Source: Acidobacteriaceae bacterium
Lineage (GTDB): Bacteria > Acidobacteriota > Terriglobia > Terriglobales > Acidobacteriaceae
Assembly: GCA_027364815.1 (NCBI GenBank)
Contig: DAHXOQ010000158.1
Location: 1 to 6,794, forward strand
Direction of reading: 5' to 3'
Length of the DNA: 6,794 nt
Below, piece by piece: positions 1 to 5,832 of this stretch. The translations under genes and the position numbers were made by a program. How positions within the stretch are numbered: position 1 is the first letter of the stretch; every line of letters starts with the position of its first letter. Below the pieces are notes generated by a model that worked only from the letters and a program-made list of their open reading frames with translations, was not told where the DNA came from and did not search any database.

Positions 1-241
1 TCGCAGGCTGCTGTGCCGCGGGTTGGTTCTGCGGATCTGAAGTCTGTTGAAACGCGAAAAGTTGATCGCTTGCTTTATCGCCAGAAGTTGCGAGTTGGGA
101 GGTTGGTGCCTCGGGAAGATCCTGATAAGACGACACTGTCAGGTCGGGGCCCGGTGTCTGTGCATTAACGAAGTTGGTCAGAAATCCAAAAACAATGCTT
201 GCAAAAAGGATTCCATAAGTAAGAAAAGAACGAAAATACAT
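1..241 (-). CDS. Secreted protein with LPEAP motif, N-terminal part only (runs off left edge)
   Basis: This is the first 80 residues of a leftward gene cut by the window edge; the function is unknown. Reading the minus strand from the ATG at 241-239 gives an uninterrupted frame to base 2. Residues 1-28 are a clear signal peptide: a short basic start (MYFRS), a hydrophobic core (about 7-22) and a cleavage region ending NFVNAQ, so the product should be exported. A DLPEAPTSQ motif follows at residues 41-49, then a Gln/Ser/Thr/Pro-rich stretch (about 50-80). This order matches the two complete proteins on the other side of the intergenic region, which have ELPDAPRPQ at residues 54-62 and 55-63. 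I infer a third, more diverged family member. A good ribosome binding site, AGGTGA on the minus strand, lies 4 bases before the ATG. The gene is divergent from its relatives. The missing C-terminus prevents confirmation that the main domain is shared. Confidence 0.85.
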   Translation of the reverse strand, partial: MYFRSFLTYGILFASIVFGFLTNFVNAQTPGPDLTVSSYQDLPEAPTSQLATSGDKASDQLFAFQQTSDPQNQPAAQQPA

Positions 242-245
242 TCAA

Positions 246-251
246 TCACCT
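246..251 (-). promoter_or_regulatory. Ribosome binding site of the leftward edge gene
   Basis: The minus strand reads AGGTGA, 4 bases before the ATG at 241. It supports both the reality of the edge gene and the choice of its start. Confidence 0.7.
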
Positions 252-288
252 GATCCAAAATTCGAGTCCACCCTCAGAATGCTGTGAG

Positions 289-317
289 GAAATATCGAAC
301 GGAAGACCTCTAATCAA
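289..317 (-). promoter_or_regulatory. Candidate sigma70-type promoter for the leftward gene
   Basis: On the minus strand, TTGATT (317-312) and TATTTC (294-289) are separated by 17 bases. The first four bases of the -35 box and the first three of the -10 box match consensus. Transcription would begin about 40 bases before the ATG at 241. The match is partial and rests on pattern alone. Confidence 0.25.
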
Positions 318-501
318 TTTTAACCGGAATTGACATTTTGCATTGCCGGCTGTGACAGGATTGCTTCTAGTTGCTTATTTTAAAGGGCATTGGTTCCAAA
401 GCCAGAACGGGATGCGCGGATGCTGAGTTGCAAAGCAGGCGCTTTAAGAAATTAATGTGAACATTTCAAAATGCGAGAAACCACTGAAAACAGTTAGCAA
501 G

Positions 502-531
502 TTGATGAAATGTAACACTTTTTCTTATTTT
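502..531 (+). promoter_or_regulatory. Candidate sigma70-type promoter for the rightward paralog pair
   Basis: TTGATG (502-507) and TATTTT (526-531) are separated by 18 bases in the most AT-rich part of the intergenic region. Each box matches four of six consensus positions. It would leave a leader of about 180 bases before the ATG at 719, which is long, so a closer promoter with a non-consensus -35 remains possible (TATAAG at 640-645). Confidence 0.2.
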
Positions 532-575
532 TGTGTCTAATTATGCAAGAGGGATATTCCTCTGTTGAAATGCAG

Positions 576-604
576 CATCAGCATGATTGCAGATGACGCT
601 GATG
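576..604. repeat. Inverted repeat CATCAGC / GCTGATG
   Basis: CATCAGC (576-582) and GCTGATG (598-604) are perfect 7-base inverted arms separated by 15 bases. They lie about 115-140 bases before the start of the first tandem paralog. In RNA this could form a hairpin in the leader; in DNA it could be a protein-binding site. There is no following T tract, so it is not a typical terminator. Chance occurrence is possible. Confidence 0.3.
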
Positions 605-718
605 TAATCTTTAAGAAGCGATGCGTTTGCGATACAGAGTATAAGCGCCTGTGCCCACTCGAAGTTTTGAGTACATCGAAGATTCTCCTCTGAAATTCCA
701 TAGATCATTGGTGAGTGA

Positions 719-1765
719 ATGAGTTTGTTGTCAGGTCGTTTGACTCGGGTAGGTGTTGTGTTCTCGTTTGTGCTGATGAGTACTATGTCGGGTTTTGGCG
801 CCCGGTTTGTACAGGCGCAGGAAGTGACGAGTGCATCTCTTCAGTCAACACAGAATAGTCAAAGAGACACAGACGTTGAACTGCCCGATGCACCACGTCC
901 GCAGATTGAGATGACGGAGTTGGTGGCCGCATTTGAGCAACCAGCCAATGCAGATGGGCAACAAAGTGACAGCGGGATGAGTTCGAGCGCACAACAGACG
1001 GATACAAATCAGCAGACGGATACAAAGAAGAAAGATCCCAAGGCCAAGTCCACGGAAACAATTCCGGTGGATGCAAGCGGGAACCCAATCGCGCTTGAAC
1101 GAGTGGAGCCGACGCGGATTCTTGGGTTCATGCCAAACTTTCGGACTGTATCGAGCGGCGCTCAAGCGCCACCGCCCGGCTGGAAGTACAACTTCACCGT
1201 CGCCACGCAACAGGCAACTGACTACTCGTCCTTCATCTTTCTAGGTCTTACTTCACTAATGGCAGAGTGGATTGACCAGCACCCAGCGCTCGGCAAAGGA
1301 GCTAGCGGTTTCTATGCCTATACCTGGCGCGGATTTCTCGACAAGACCGACAACACTTATCTATCGGCTTGGCTTCTCTCCAGCGCTCTGCATGAAGACA
1401 CGCGCTACTATGCAATGGGCCAGGGTCACGGTGTTCCTCTACGGGTTCTGTACGTGATCAGCCGGCAGGCAGTCGCCGTCACTTATAGTGGACATCAGGT
1501 ACCCAATTTCGCCGGCCTGGGCGCCAAGGCGATCACGCAGTATGTTTCGCGCTACTACTACCCGTCCAACGCTGCGACGTTCACGGTGCTGGCAACCAAG
1601 TTTGGATATTCGGTGATGCGCGATGTCATCTTCGCAACAATTCGCGAGTTTTATCCGGATATTCGGGCGCACGTTATTTTGAAGCATCGGGAAAAGATGG
1701 CGCGGCTGGCGGCAAAAGATGAAAAGCCGGAGACGAACACTAATGCGCCAGTGGAGCAGAAGTAA
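719..1765 (+). CDS. Secreted LPDAP-motif protein, tandem paralog 1 (348 aa), function unknown
   Basis: I do not recognise a characterised function. Residues 1-34 form a signal peptide (basic SGRLTR, hydrophobic core about 11-28, end VQAQ), so it is exported. VELPDAPRPQIE lies at residues 53-64, followed by a low-complexity Gln/Ser/Asp/Thr/Lys-rich linker (about 74-115). The domain that follows begins near ILGFMPNF (134-141) and contains LHEDTRYYAMGQG (224-236), VSRYYYPSN (276-284) and EFYPDI (310-315). The C-terminal tail (about 321-348) is charged. The next gene carries the same landmarks in the same order (LHQDPRFFRMGHG, ISNLYYPS, EFWPDI), so the two are tandem duplicates that have diverged. 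GGTGAG (710-715) is the likely ribosome binding site, only 3 bases from the ATG. The alternative GTG at 711 reaches a stop at once. The mature protein is probably periplasmic or envelope-associated; a membrane-barrel or surface role is possible but not shown. Confidence 0.9.
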   Translation: MSLLSGRLTRVGVVFSFVLMSTMSGFGARFVQAQEVTSASLQSTQNSQRDTDVELPDAPRPQIEMTELVAAFEQPANADGQQSDSGMSSSAQQTDTNQQTDTKKKDPKAKSTETIPVDASGNPIALERVEPTRILGFMPNFRTVSSGAQAPPPGWKYNFTVATQQATDYSSFIFLGLTSLMAEWIDQHPALGKGASGFYAYTWRGFLDKTDNTYLSAWLLSSALHEDTRYYAMGQGHGVPLRVLYVISRQAVAVTYSGHQVPNFAGLGAKAITQYVSRYYYPSNAATFTVLATKFGYSVMRDVIFATIREFYPDIRAHVILKHREKMARLAAKDEKPETNTNAPVEQK

Positions 1766-1874
1766 TAAGGCTAATTGGTTACGCTATTCTTGAGCTGAAT
1801 GCGTAGATGATTTCGATCGAACTTTGAGCAACACCAATGCTAGCGTTTGATATTTTAGAGTCTATGGAGATTGA

Positions 1875-2933
1875 ATGAGTTTCCCCCGGGGTCGATTGTC
1901 TGCGTTTGGAGCATTATTCTCATGCGCGCTATTGTGTACAGGGATAGGGTTTGGCGCTTGGTCAGCTCAGGCGCAGAGCGCGGCTTTGCACCTAAAGCCG
2001 GCAGGAAATCCTGTGATAGAGATTCAGGAGCCGGTCGAGTTGCCCGATGCACCTCGGCCACAGATTGAGGTAGTAGCCCTAATTTCGAGTGGTGATCTGG
2101 ATACATTGACGGATGGCCGGCAGAGTAGCAGTGGATCGGACTTGAGCGCGCAGCAGCAGGATTCAACCCAGCAAAAGCAGCCGCAGGAAATGAATCAGCA
2201 TGATGTAGCTGAGAAGCAATTGAAGGAAGAGACATCACAACGTGTGGTTGGAGTTGTGCCCTCTTTTAATGTTTCTTACAGGCCCGATGCGGTGGCACTG
2301 ACAGCAGGGCAGAAATTCAAACTGGTCTTTCATACTGTCACTGATCCTGTCACTTTTGCTACCGCCTTTTTTACTGGCGGCTATCATGAAATCTTTGATG
2401 GCGATAGAGTGTTGGCGGCTGGTAGCACTACGGTTTATATCCGTGAAAATGGCACAGGGTTTGAATGGGGACCGGCGGGCTATTTTGAGCGTGTAGGCGC
2501 GGGCTATCTGGATGCATTCGACGGCAACTTGATTGGCAATGCAATTCTGCCTTCAATCCTGCACCAGGACCCCCGCTTCTTCCGCATGGGTCATGGATCC
2601 AAGACCCGCCGTTTTTTCTATGCGGCGGCAACAAGCTTTATCTGCAAGGGTGATAAAAGCAGAAAATGGCAGCCTAATTACTCCAATGTGATTGGAAATG
2701 TGATTGCTGGAGAAATATCGAATTTATATTATCCTTCCGGCGATCTGACCGATATCGACACGACAATTTCAACCGCGATGATTCAGACTGTTGAAGGCAG
2801 TTTGGGTTCGGTCTTCCAGGAGTTCTGGCCGGATATCTCGCGTAAGTTGTTTCACAAAGATCCGACGCACGGCATTGATGCTCAATACGAGACTGATTAT
2901 GCAGAAGCGGAAGCGAAGAAGTCGCAGAAGTAG
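1875..2933 (+). CDS. Secreted LPDAP-motif protein, tandem paralog 2 (352 aa), function unknown
   Basis: This is a paralog of the preceding gene, 109 bases downstream on the same strand. The signal peptide spans residues 1-34 (MSFPRGRLSA, hydrophobic core about 11-28, AQAQ end). VELPDAPRPQIE lies at 54-65, then a Gln/Ser/Asp-rich linker (about 83-122), then a domain with VVGVVPSFNV (124-133), GYFERVGAGYLDAF (202-215), ILHQDPRFFRMGHG (228-241), NYSNVIGNVIAGEISNLYYPS (268-288) and EFWPDISRKLF (317-327). The tail is Glu/Lys/Ala-rich. From memory the domain resembles a widespread acidobacterial family of uncharacterised exported proteins, and this copy looks nearer the family norm than paralog 1, which has lost several of the Gly and Asp positions in the middle. 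GGAG (1866-1869) lies 5 bases before the ATG. It is probably co-transcribed with paralog 1 and the following gene. Function cannot be inferred from sequence alone. Confidence 0.91.
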   Translation: MSFPRGRLSAFGALFSCALLCTGIGFGAWSAQAQSAALHLKPAGNPVIEIQEPVELPDAPRPQIEVVALISSGDLDTLTDGRQSSSGSDLSAQQQDSTQQKQPQEMNQHDVAEKQLKEETSQRVVGVVPSFNVSYRPDAVALTAGQKFKLVFHTVTDPVTFATAFFTGGYHEIFDGDRVLAAGSTTVYIRENGTGFEWGPAGYFERVGAGYLDAFDGNLIGNAILPSILHQDPRFFRMGHGSKTRRFFYAAATSFICKGDKSRKWQPNYSNVIGNVIAGEISNLYYPSGDLTDIDTTISTAMIQTVEGSLGSVFQEFWPDISRKLFHKDPTHGIDAQYETDYAEAEAKKSQK

Positions 2934-2958
2934 ACTGAATGTAAAATTGTAAGGATAC

Positions 2959-2965
2959 AGGGGGA
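2959..2965 (+). promoter_or_regulatory. Strong ribosome binding site before the 275-residue exported protein
   Basis: AGGGGGA lies 7 bases before the ATG at 2973. It favours that start, although the next codon is also ATG (2976) and could serve equally well. Confidence 0.6.
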
Positions 2966-2972
2966 AAAATCA

Positions 2973-3800
2973 ATGATGCTTTTTGAGTGCGGCAAGCTCG
3001 CTAAAGTTTTTTCGCTGATCACAATGCTTTTGCTGGCGGGAAGTTGCAGTGCACAAAGTGCCGGTCAAAATCCCGCGTTGAGCCCACAAGATGAAGTGAT
3101 GAAGTTGATGCGTGAACAGATTGGGCTCGATGGCGGCAATGCGAATGCCAAGAATCCGAATGGGCTGCGAATTCAATTTGCGAGCGTTGCGCAACTCGAC
3201 AATCCCGGGATGCATGTTTACCGGTTGCTGGTGCCAGGCGCGCCGGAGGGTCAGGAATATACGCTGGGCGGTTGGAGAATCGGGGCCGGGATCAAGTACG
3301 CGCAAGGCCATGTTTATGTGAACGCCGTGGGCCTTGTGATGTTGCACAGGCCAACAATTCAGCAGGAGAAAGAGCTTTCACTGGGCAAGTCGGATGAGGT
3401 TGAAGTGGGGGTCAATGCGGCTCGAGGAGAACCGGTACGCTACATGATGGCGAGCGCGGACGATAAGTTGTTTTACGCAGGGACTCTGGTTCCTTTTCCG
3501 ATTGAGAGCAAGGATGGAAAGTGCGAGCTCGAGGTGAGGTTGGGGTTGCCAGAGGGGCAAACGATGCTGGTGTATGGCAATGGATTGCCGCCGAATGCGC
3601 ACCTTCAACTAAAGACGGATTCAGAAGGAGAAGAGCGCACCAGCATGATGAATACGGATGCACAGGGTCGAGCGGCCGCAATTATTGTGCCCTATGTGGC
3701 CGGGAAAGATACTGGCGTGGTGAAAATGTCTGTGGCTGCTCCCGGATGCTCGGTGGCCGTAGAGATACCCTGGGGCAAAGGTAGTTATCACCCGCATTAG
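2973..3800 (+). CDS. Exported protein or lipoprotein of unknown function (275 aa)
   Basis: I do not recognise a characterised family. The N-terminus is an export signal: Lys9 and Lys11, hydrophobic core about 12-22, then LAGSCSAQSAG. Cleavage could be by signal peptidase I after Ala27, or Cys25 could be lipidated. The lipobox (AGSC) is non-ideal because the -3 residue is Ala, so I leave both open. The mature protein looks beta-rich. Residues 66-125 contain a GLRIQFASVAQ...VYRLLVPGAP segment and 185-265 resemble an immunoglobulin-like sandwich (LVYGNGLPPNAHLQLKTDSEG, then AAAIIVPYVAG). Cys184 and Cys259 could form a disulphide. The end, VEIPWGKGSYHPH, is distinctive, and I recall similar PWG-G-SY endings in acidobacterial exported proteins. 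It begins 39 bases after paralog 2 with no terminator seen between, so co-transcription is likely. A hairpin follows its stop codon. Confidence 0.88.
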   Translation: MMLFECGKLAKVFSLITMLLLAGSCSAQSAGQNPALSPQDEVMKLMREQIGLDGGNANAKNPNGLRIQFASVAQLDNPGMHVYRLLVPGAPEGQEYTLGGWRIGAGIKYAQGHVYVNAVGLVMLHRPTIQQEKELSLGKSDEVEVGVNAARGEPVRYMMASADDKLFYAGTLVPFPIESKDGKCELEVRLGLPEGQTMLVYGNGLPPNAHLQLKTDSEGEERTSMMNTDAQGRAAAIIVPYVAGKDTGVVKMSVAAPGCSVAVEIPWGKGSYHPH

Positions 3801-3803
3801 ATA

Positions 3804-3836
3804 CCGCTGAACTTTCATGATGTGGTGAAAGAGCGG
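3804..3836 (+). terminator. Hairpin after the exported-protein gene, possible transcript end
   Basis: CCGCT (3804-3808) pairs with AGCGG (3832-3836). Inside it CTTTCA (3812-3817) pairs with TGAAAG (3826-3831), leaving a 3-base bulge and an 8-base loop. It starts 3 bases after the TAG stop. No T tract follows, so it is not a standard factor-independent terminator. It may be a factor-dependent end or an mRNA-stabilising 3' structure separating the two gene clusters. Confidence 0.4.
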
Positions 3837-3845
3837 CAATGGGCA

Positions 3846-3874
3846 CTGCAGGTTATCTCGCGGAGATTTATACT
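3846..3874 (+). promoter_or_regulatory. Candidate promoter of the mtnP cluster, with a dyad in its spacer
   Basis: TATACT (3869-3874) matches five of six -10 consensus bases and would start transcription about 60 bases before the TTG start of mtnP. The matching -35 position (CTGCAG, 3846-3851) is poor, which suggests an activator, another sigma factor or a chance match. A dyad ATCTC-GCG-GAGAT (3855-3867) lies within the spacer, where a repressor or activator could sit. Confidence 0.3.
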
Positions 3875-3930
3875 GAACAAGTTGCAGCGAGAATGTTGTG
3901 TGCGCTGGAAGACTGGGCGCATGCGCGAGC

Positions 3931-3936
3931 GAGAGG
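3931..3936 (+). promoter_or_regulatory. Ribosome binding site that decides the mtnP start
   Basis: GAGAGG lies exactly 6 bases before the TTG codon at 3943. The farther upstream in-frame GTG (3898) has no comparable site, and would add 15 Cys/Ala/Arg-rich residues not expected in this family. This supports an uncommon TTG start. Confidence 0.7.
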
Positions 3937-3942
3937 TGCGTT

Positions 3943-4806
3943 TTGGCGCAAGCTGAGATTGGAATAATTGGTGGCAGCGGTTTGTATTCGATGCCGGGTT
4001 TCACGAATATGCGCGAGGTGAAGCTGGAGACGCCCTTCGGCGAGCCGTCTGATCCGTTTGTGCTGGGCAATTTGAGCGGACGCAAGGTTGCGTTTTTAGC
4101 GCGGCACGGGCGTGGGCATCGGATTCTACCCTCGGAGTTGAATTTCAGAGCGAATATTCACGCCTTCAAACAATTAGGCGTAACGCGCATTCTTTCGGTT
4201 TCTGCCGTAGGCTCGCTGAAAGCACAACACAAGCCGCCGGATTTTGTGATTGCAGATCAGTTCATCGATCGCACGTTCAATCGTGTGGCGACATTTTTCG
4301 GCGAAGGAATTGTGGGCCATGTGGCCTTTGGCGATCCCGTCTGCGCAACTGTGGCGAAGGCTGCGGCTGAGGCCTGCAACGAAGTTGGAATTGTGGGCAA
4401 GCTCGGCGGAACGTATGTCTGCATGGAGGGTCCGCAATTTTCGACGAAGGCGGAATCGAATCTCTACCGAAGCTGGGGCGCGGATGTGATTGGCATGACG
4501 AATCTGCAGGAAGCCAAGCTGGCGCGCGAGGCGGAGATTTGTTACGCAACCGTCGCGATGGTGACCGACTACGATTGCTGGCGAGAAGGGCATGATTCGG
4601 TGACGGTAGAGCAGATTGTGGCCGTGCTGCACCAGAACGCGGAGAATGCGGCGAAGATGGTGAAGGCGGCGGTGGCGGCAATTCCAAAAGAGCGCACCTG
4701 TAGTTGCGGCTCGGCAGCGCAGTTTGCAATTTTGACGCAGCCCGGTGCGATTCCCGCTGCAACAAAAGAAAAATTGAAGCTGATAGTCGGCAAGTATTTG
4801 GGGTAA
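3943..4806 (+). CDS. mtnP: S-methyl-5'-thioadenosine phosphorylase
   Basis: The enzyme splits 5'-methylthioadenosine with phosphate into adenine and 5-methylthioribose 1-phosphate, the first step of methionine salvage after polyamine synthesis; it acts in the cytosol. From the TTG start the protein has 287 residues, normal for the family, and begins MAQAEIGIIGGSGLY. Visible landmarks are the phosphate-binding GGSG (10-13), RHGRGH (54-59) with Arg54 and His55, the SVSAVGSL turn (85-92), the base/sugar pocket EGPQFS (162-167), GMTN with Met185 and Thr186, and TDYDCW (208-213). Asp209 and Asp211 correspond to the human Asp220 and Asp222 that select 6-amino purines. This favours methylthioadenosine over guanosine/inosine or methylthioinosine as substrate. 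A Cys-Ser-Cys motif lies at 253-255. It heads a cluster with a PfkB kinase 56 bases downstream. No mtnA or other salvage gene is in view, so the fate of methylthioribose 1-phosphate is not shown. Confidence 0.96.
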   Translation: MAQAEIGIIGGSGLYSMPGFTNMREVKLETPFGEPSDPFVLGNLSGRKVAFLARHGRGHRILPSELNFRANIHAFKQLGVTRILSVSAVGSLKAQHKPPDFVIADQFIDRTFNRVATFFGEGIVGHVAFGDPVCATVAKAAAEACNEVGIVGKLGGTYVCMEGPQFSTKAESNLYRSWGADVIGMTNLQEAKLAREAEICYATVAMVTDYDCWREGHDSVTVEQIVAVLHQNAENAAKMVKAAVAAIPKERTCSCGSAAQFAILTQPGAIPAATKEKLKLIVGKYLG

Positions 4807-4862
4807 TCGCGGTAGATTTGAAAATTCATTTTCGAGATTTGCGAAAAGAAAACGGAGAACAA

Positions 4863-5789
4863 ATGGGAATCACGGTGGTGGGTAGTGTGGCATTTGATTC
4901 GATTGAGACGCCGGCTGGGAAACGCGAGCGTTGTCTGGGCGGCGCGGCGACGCACTTTGCTCTGGCGGCGAGTTACTTCACCGAGGTGAGCGTGATTGCC
5001 GTAGTGGGCGAGGATTTTGGCGCCGAAGAAGAAGCGGTTTTCACGAAGCGCGGAATCGATACGCGCGGAATTGAACGCGCGACAGGGAAGAGTTTTTTCT
5101 GGGCGGGATCGTACCTGGATAATTTGAATGAAGCCAAGACACACCAGACGGATCTGAATGTTTTTGCGAGTTTTGAGCCGAAGATTCCTGCGGCGTATGC
5201 TGGAACAGAGTTTTTGTTCCTCGCAAATATCGATCCGGTGCTGCAACGGCGCGTGCGTGAGGCGATGCCGAATGCAAAGCTGGTAGCCGGCGACACGATG
5301 AACTACTGGATCAATGATCATCGCGCTGCGCTGCTGGAGACGATCAAGGGACTCGACGTGCTGGTCATCAACGACACCGAAACGAAGTCGATTGCCGGGA
5401 ACTCAAACTTGGTTCAGGCTGCGCAGGCGGTGATCGAACTGGGACCGAAGACGCTGATTGTGAAGCATGGCGAGTATGGTGCGACGGCGTTTTTCTCGCA
5501 GCGGAGTTTTGCGGATCACGAGTCGAGCCATCCATTCCGCGCGCCGGCAATGCCGCTGCCCGAGGTGGTGGATCCGACGGGCGCAGGCGATAGTTTTGCC
5601 GGCGGGTTCTTCGGCTATGTGGCTTCGCAGCCGGAGATGACACCTGCGGTTTTTCGCAAGGCGATGTTCTACGGGAGCGTGATGGGCTCGTTTTGCGTGG
5701 AGCGCTTTGGAACCGAGCGGGCTCAGAATTTGACGCGTGAAAAAATTGATGAGCGTTTTGAAGTTTTCCGTAAGCTGACGCACCTCTAA
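4863..5789 (+). CDS. PfkB-family sugar or nucleoside kinase
   Basis: This is a cytosolic ATP-dependent kinase of the ribokinase/PfkB family; the substrate is not evident. The protein has 308 residues, typical for the family. Landmarks are the N-terminal strand MGITVVGSVAFDSI, the substrate-side Gly pair in CLGGAATHFALAA (24-36), AVVGEDFG (46-53), the NDTE metal/phosphate motif (170-173), IVKHGEYGA (199-207), and the signature DPTGAGDSFAGG (237-248) with the anion-hole glycines and catalytic Asp243. DTMNYWI (144-150) suggests a distinct subgroup. The ATG at 4863 is chosen because GGAG (4854-4857) lies 5 bases upstream; a longer in-frame reading from 4704 would overlap the end of mtnP. Its position 56 bases after mtnP suggests one transcript and a role with nucleosides or released sugars, for example adenosine or a deoxypentose, but methylthioribose 1-phosphate is already phosphorylated so the biochemical link is inference. 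A different sugar substrate is equally possible. Confidence 0.94.
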   Translation: MGITVVGSVAFDSIETPAGKRERCLGGAATHFALAASYFTEVSVIAVVGEDFGAEEEAVFTKRGIDTRGIERATGKSFFWAGSYLDNLNEAKTHQTDLNVFASFEPKIPAAYAGTEFLFLANIDPVLQRRVREAMPNAKLVAGDTMNYWINDHRAALLETIKGLDVLVINDTETKSIAGNSNLVQAAQAVIELGPKTLIVKHGEYGATAFFSQRSFADHESSHPFRAPAMPLPEVVDPTGAGDSFAGGFFGYVASQPEMTPAVFRKAMFYGSVMGSFCVERFGTERAQNLTREKIDERFEVFRKLTHL

Positions 5790-5822
5790 TTCAGGCACAA
5801 GTTGATGCTTTTCTAATCTGAT

Positions 5823-5827
5823 AGGAG
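5823..5827 (+). promoter_or_regulatory. Ribosome binding site that favours the GTG start of the glycosyltransferase
   Basis: AGGAG lies 5 bases before the GTG at 5833. The alternative ATG at 5884 has GAGGG only 1 base upstream, which is too close, so the GTG is preferred. Confidence 0.6.
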
Positions 5828-5832
5828 CGAGA

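Larger units (their letters stand above)
242..718. other. Divergent intergenic region between two secreted-protein genes
   Basis: No convincing gene is seen in this 477-base stretch, which is more AT-rich than the coding regions (for example 505-545). It must hold promoters in both directions, and candidates are listed separately. Small sequence structures seen are TTGCTT repeated ten bases apart (361-366 and 371-376), a dyad AAAGC-4-GCTTT (432-445), and an inverted repeat CATCAGC-15-GCTGATG (576-604). None matches a regulator site I can name, and each could occur by chance. Confidence 0.7.

Noticed and set aside
47..253. Plus-strand open frame of 68 codons
   Set aside because: It lies almost entirely opposite the minus-strand gene, which has a signal peptide, a family motif and a good ribosome binding site. 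The plus reading gives a Cys/Arg/Lys-rich product with no recognisable features.
330..335. Perfect TTGACA -35 box in the intergenic region
   Set aside because: No acceptable -10 box lies 16-18 bases downstream (TGACAG and neighbours), so it is probably a chance match.
640..645. TATAAG -10-like box closer to the first tandem paralog
   Set aside because: No reasonable -35 box or extended -10 accompanies it. It is kept only as an alternative to the listed candidate.
1812..1821. Palindrome TTCGATCGAA between the tandem paralogs
   Set aside because: A 10-base palindrome is expected several times by chance in a window this size, and nothing around it suggests a site.
3898..3942. Upstream GTG start that would lengthen mtnP by 15 residues
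   Set aside because: It adds a Cys/Ala/Arg-rich leader unlike the family, whereas TTG at 3943 has GAGAGG at ideal spacing and gives the family-typical N-terminus.
3621..4085. Minus-strand open frame of 154 codons across the gap before mtnP
   Set aside because: It overlaps two plus-strand genes, lacks a clear ribosome binding site, and has no family features.
4704..4862. Longer reading of the PfkB kinase overlapping the end of mtnP
   Set aside because: The extra 53 residues precede the standard first beta strand of the kinase. The ATG at 4863 has a good GGAG site.
4569..5321. Minus-strand open frame of 250 codons over mtnP and the kinase
   Set aside because: It is opposite two clearly recognised plus-strand genes, and its translation shows no domain or motif.
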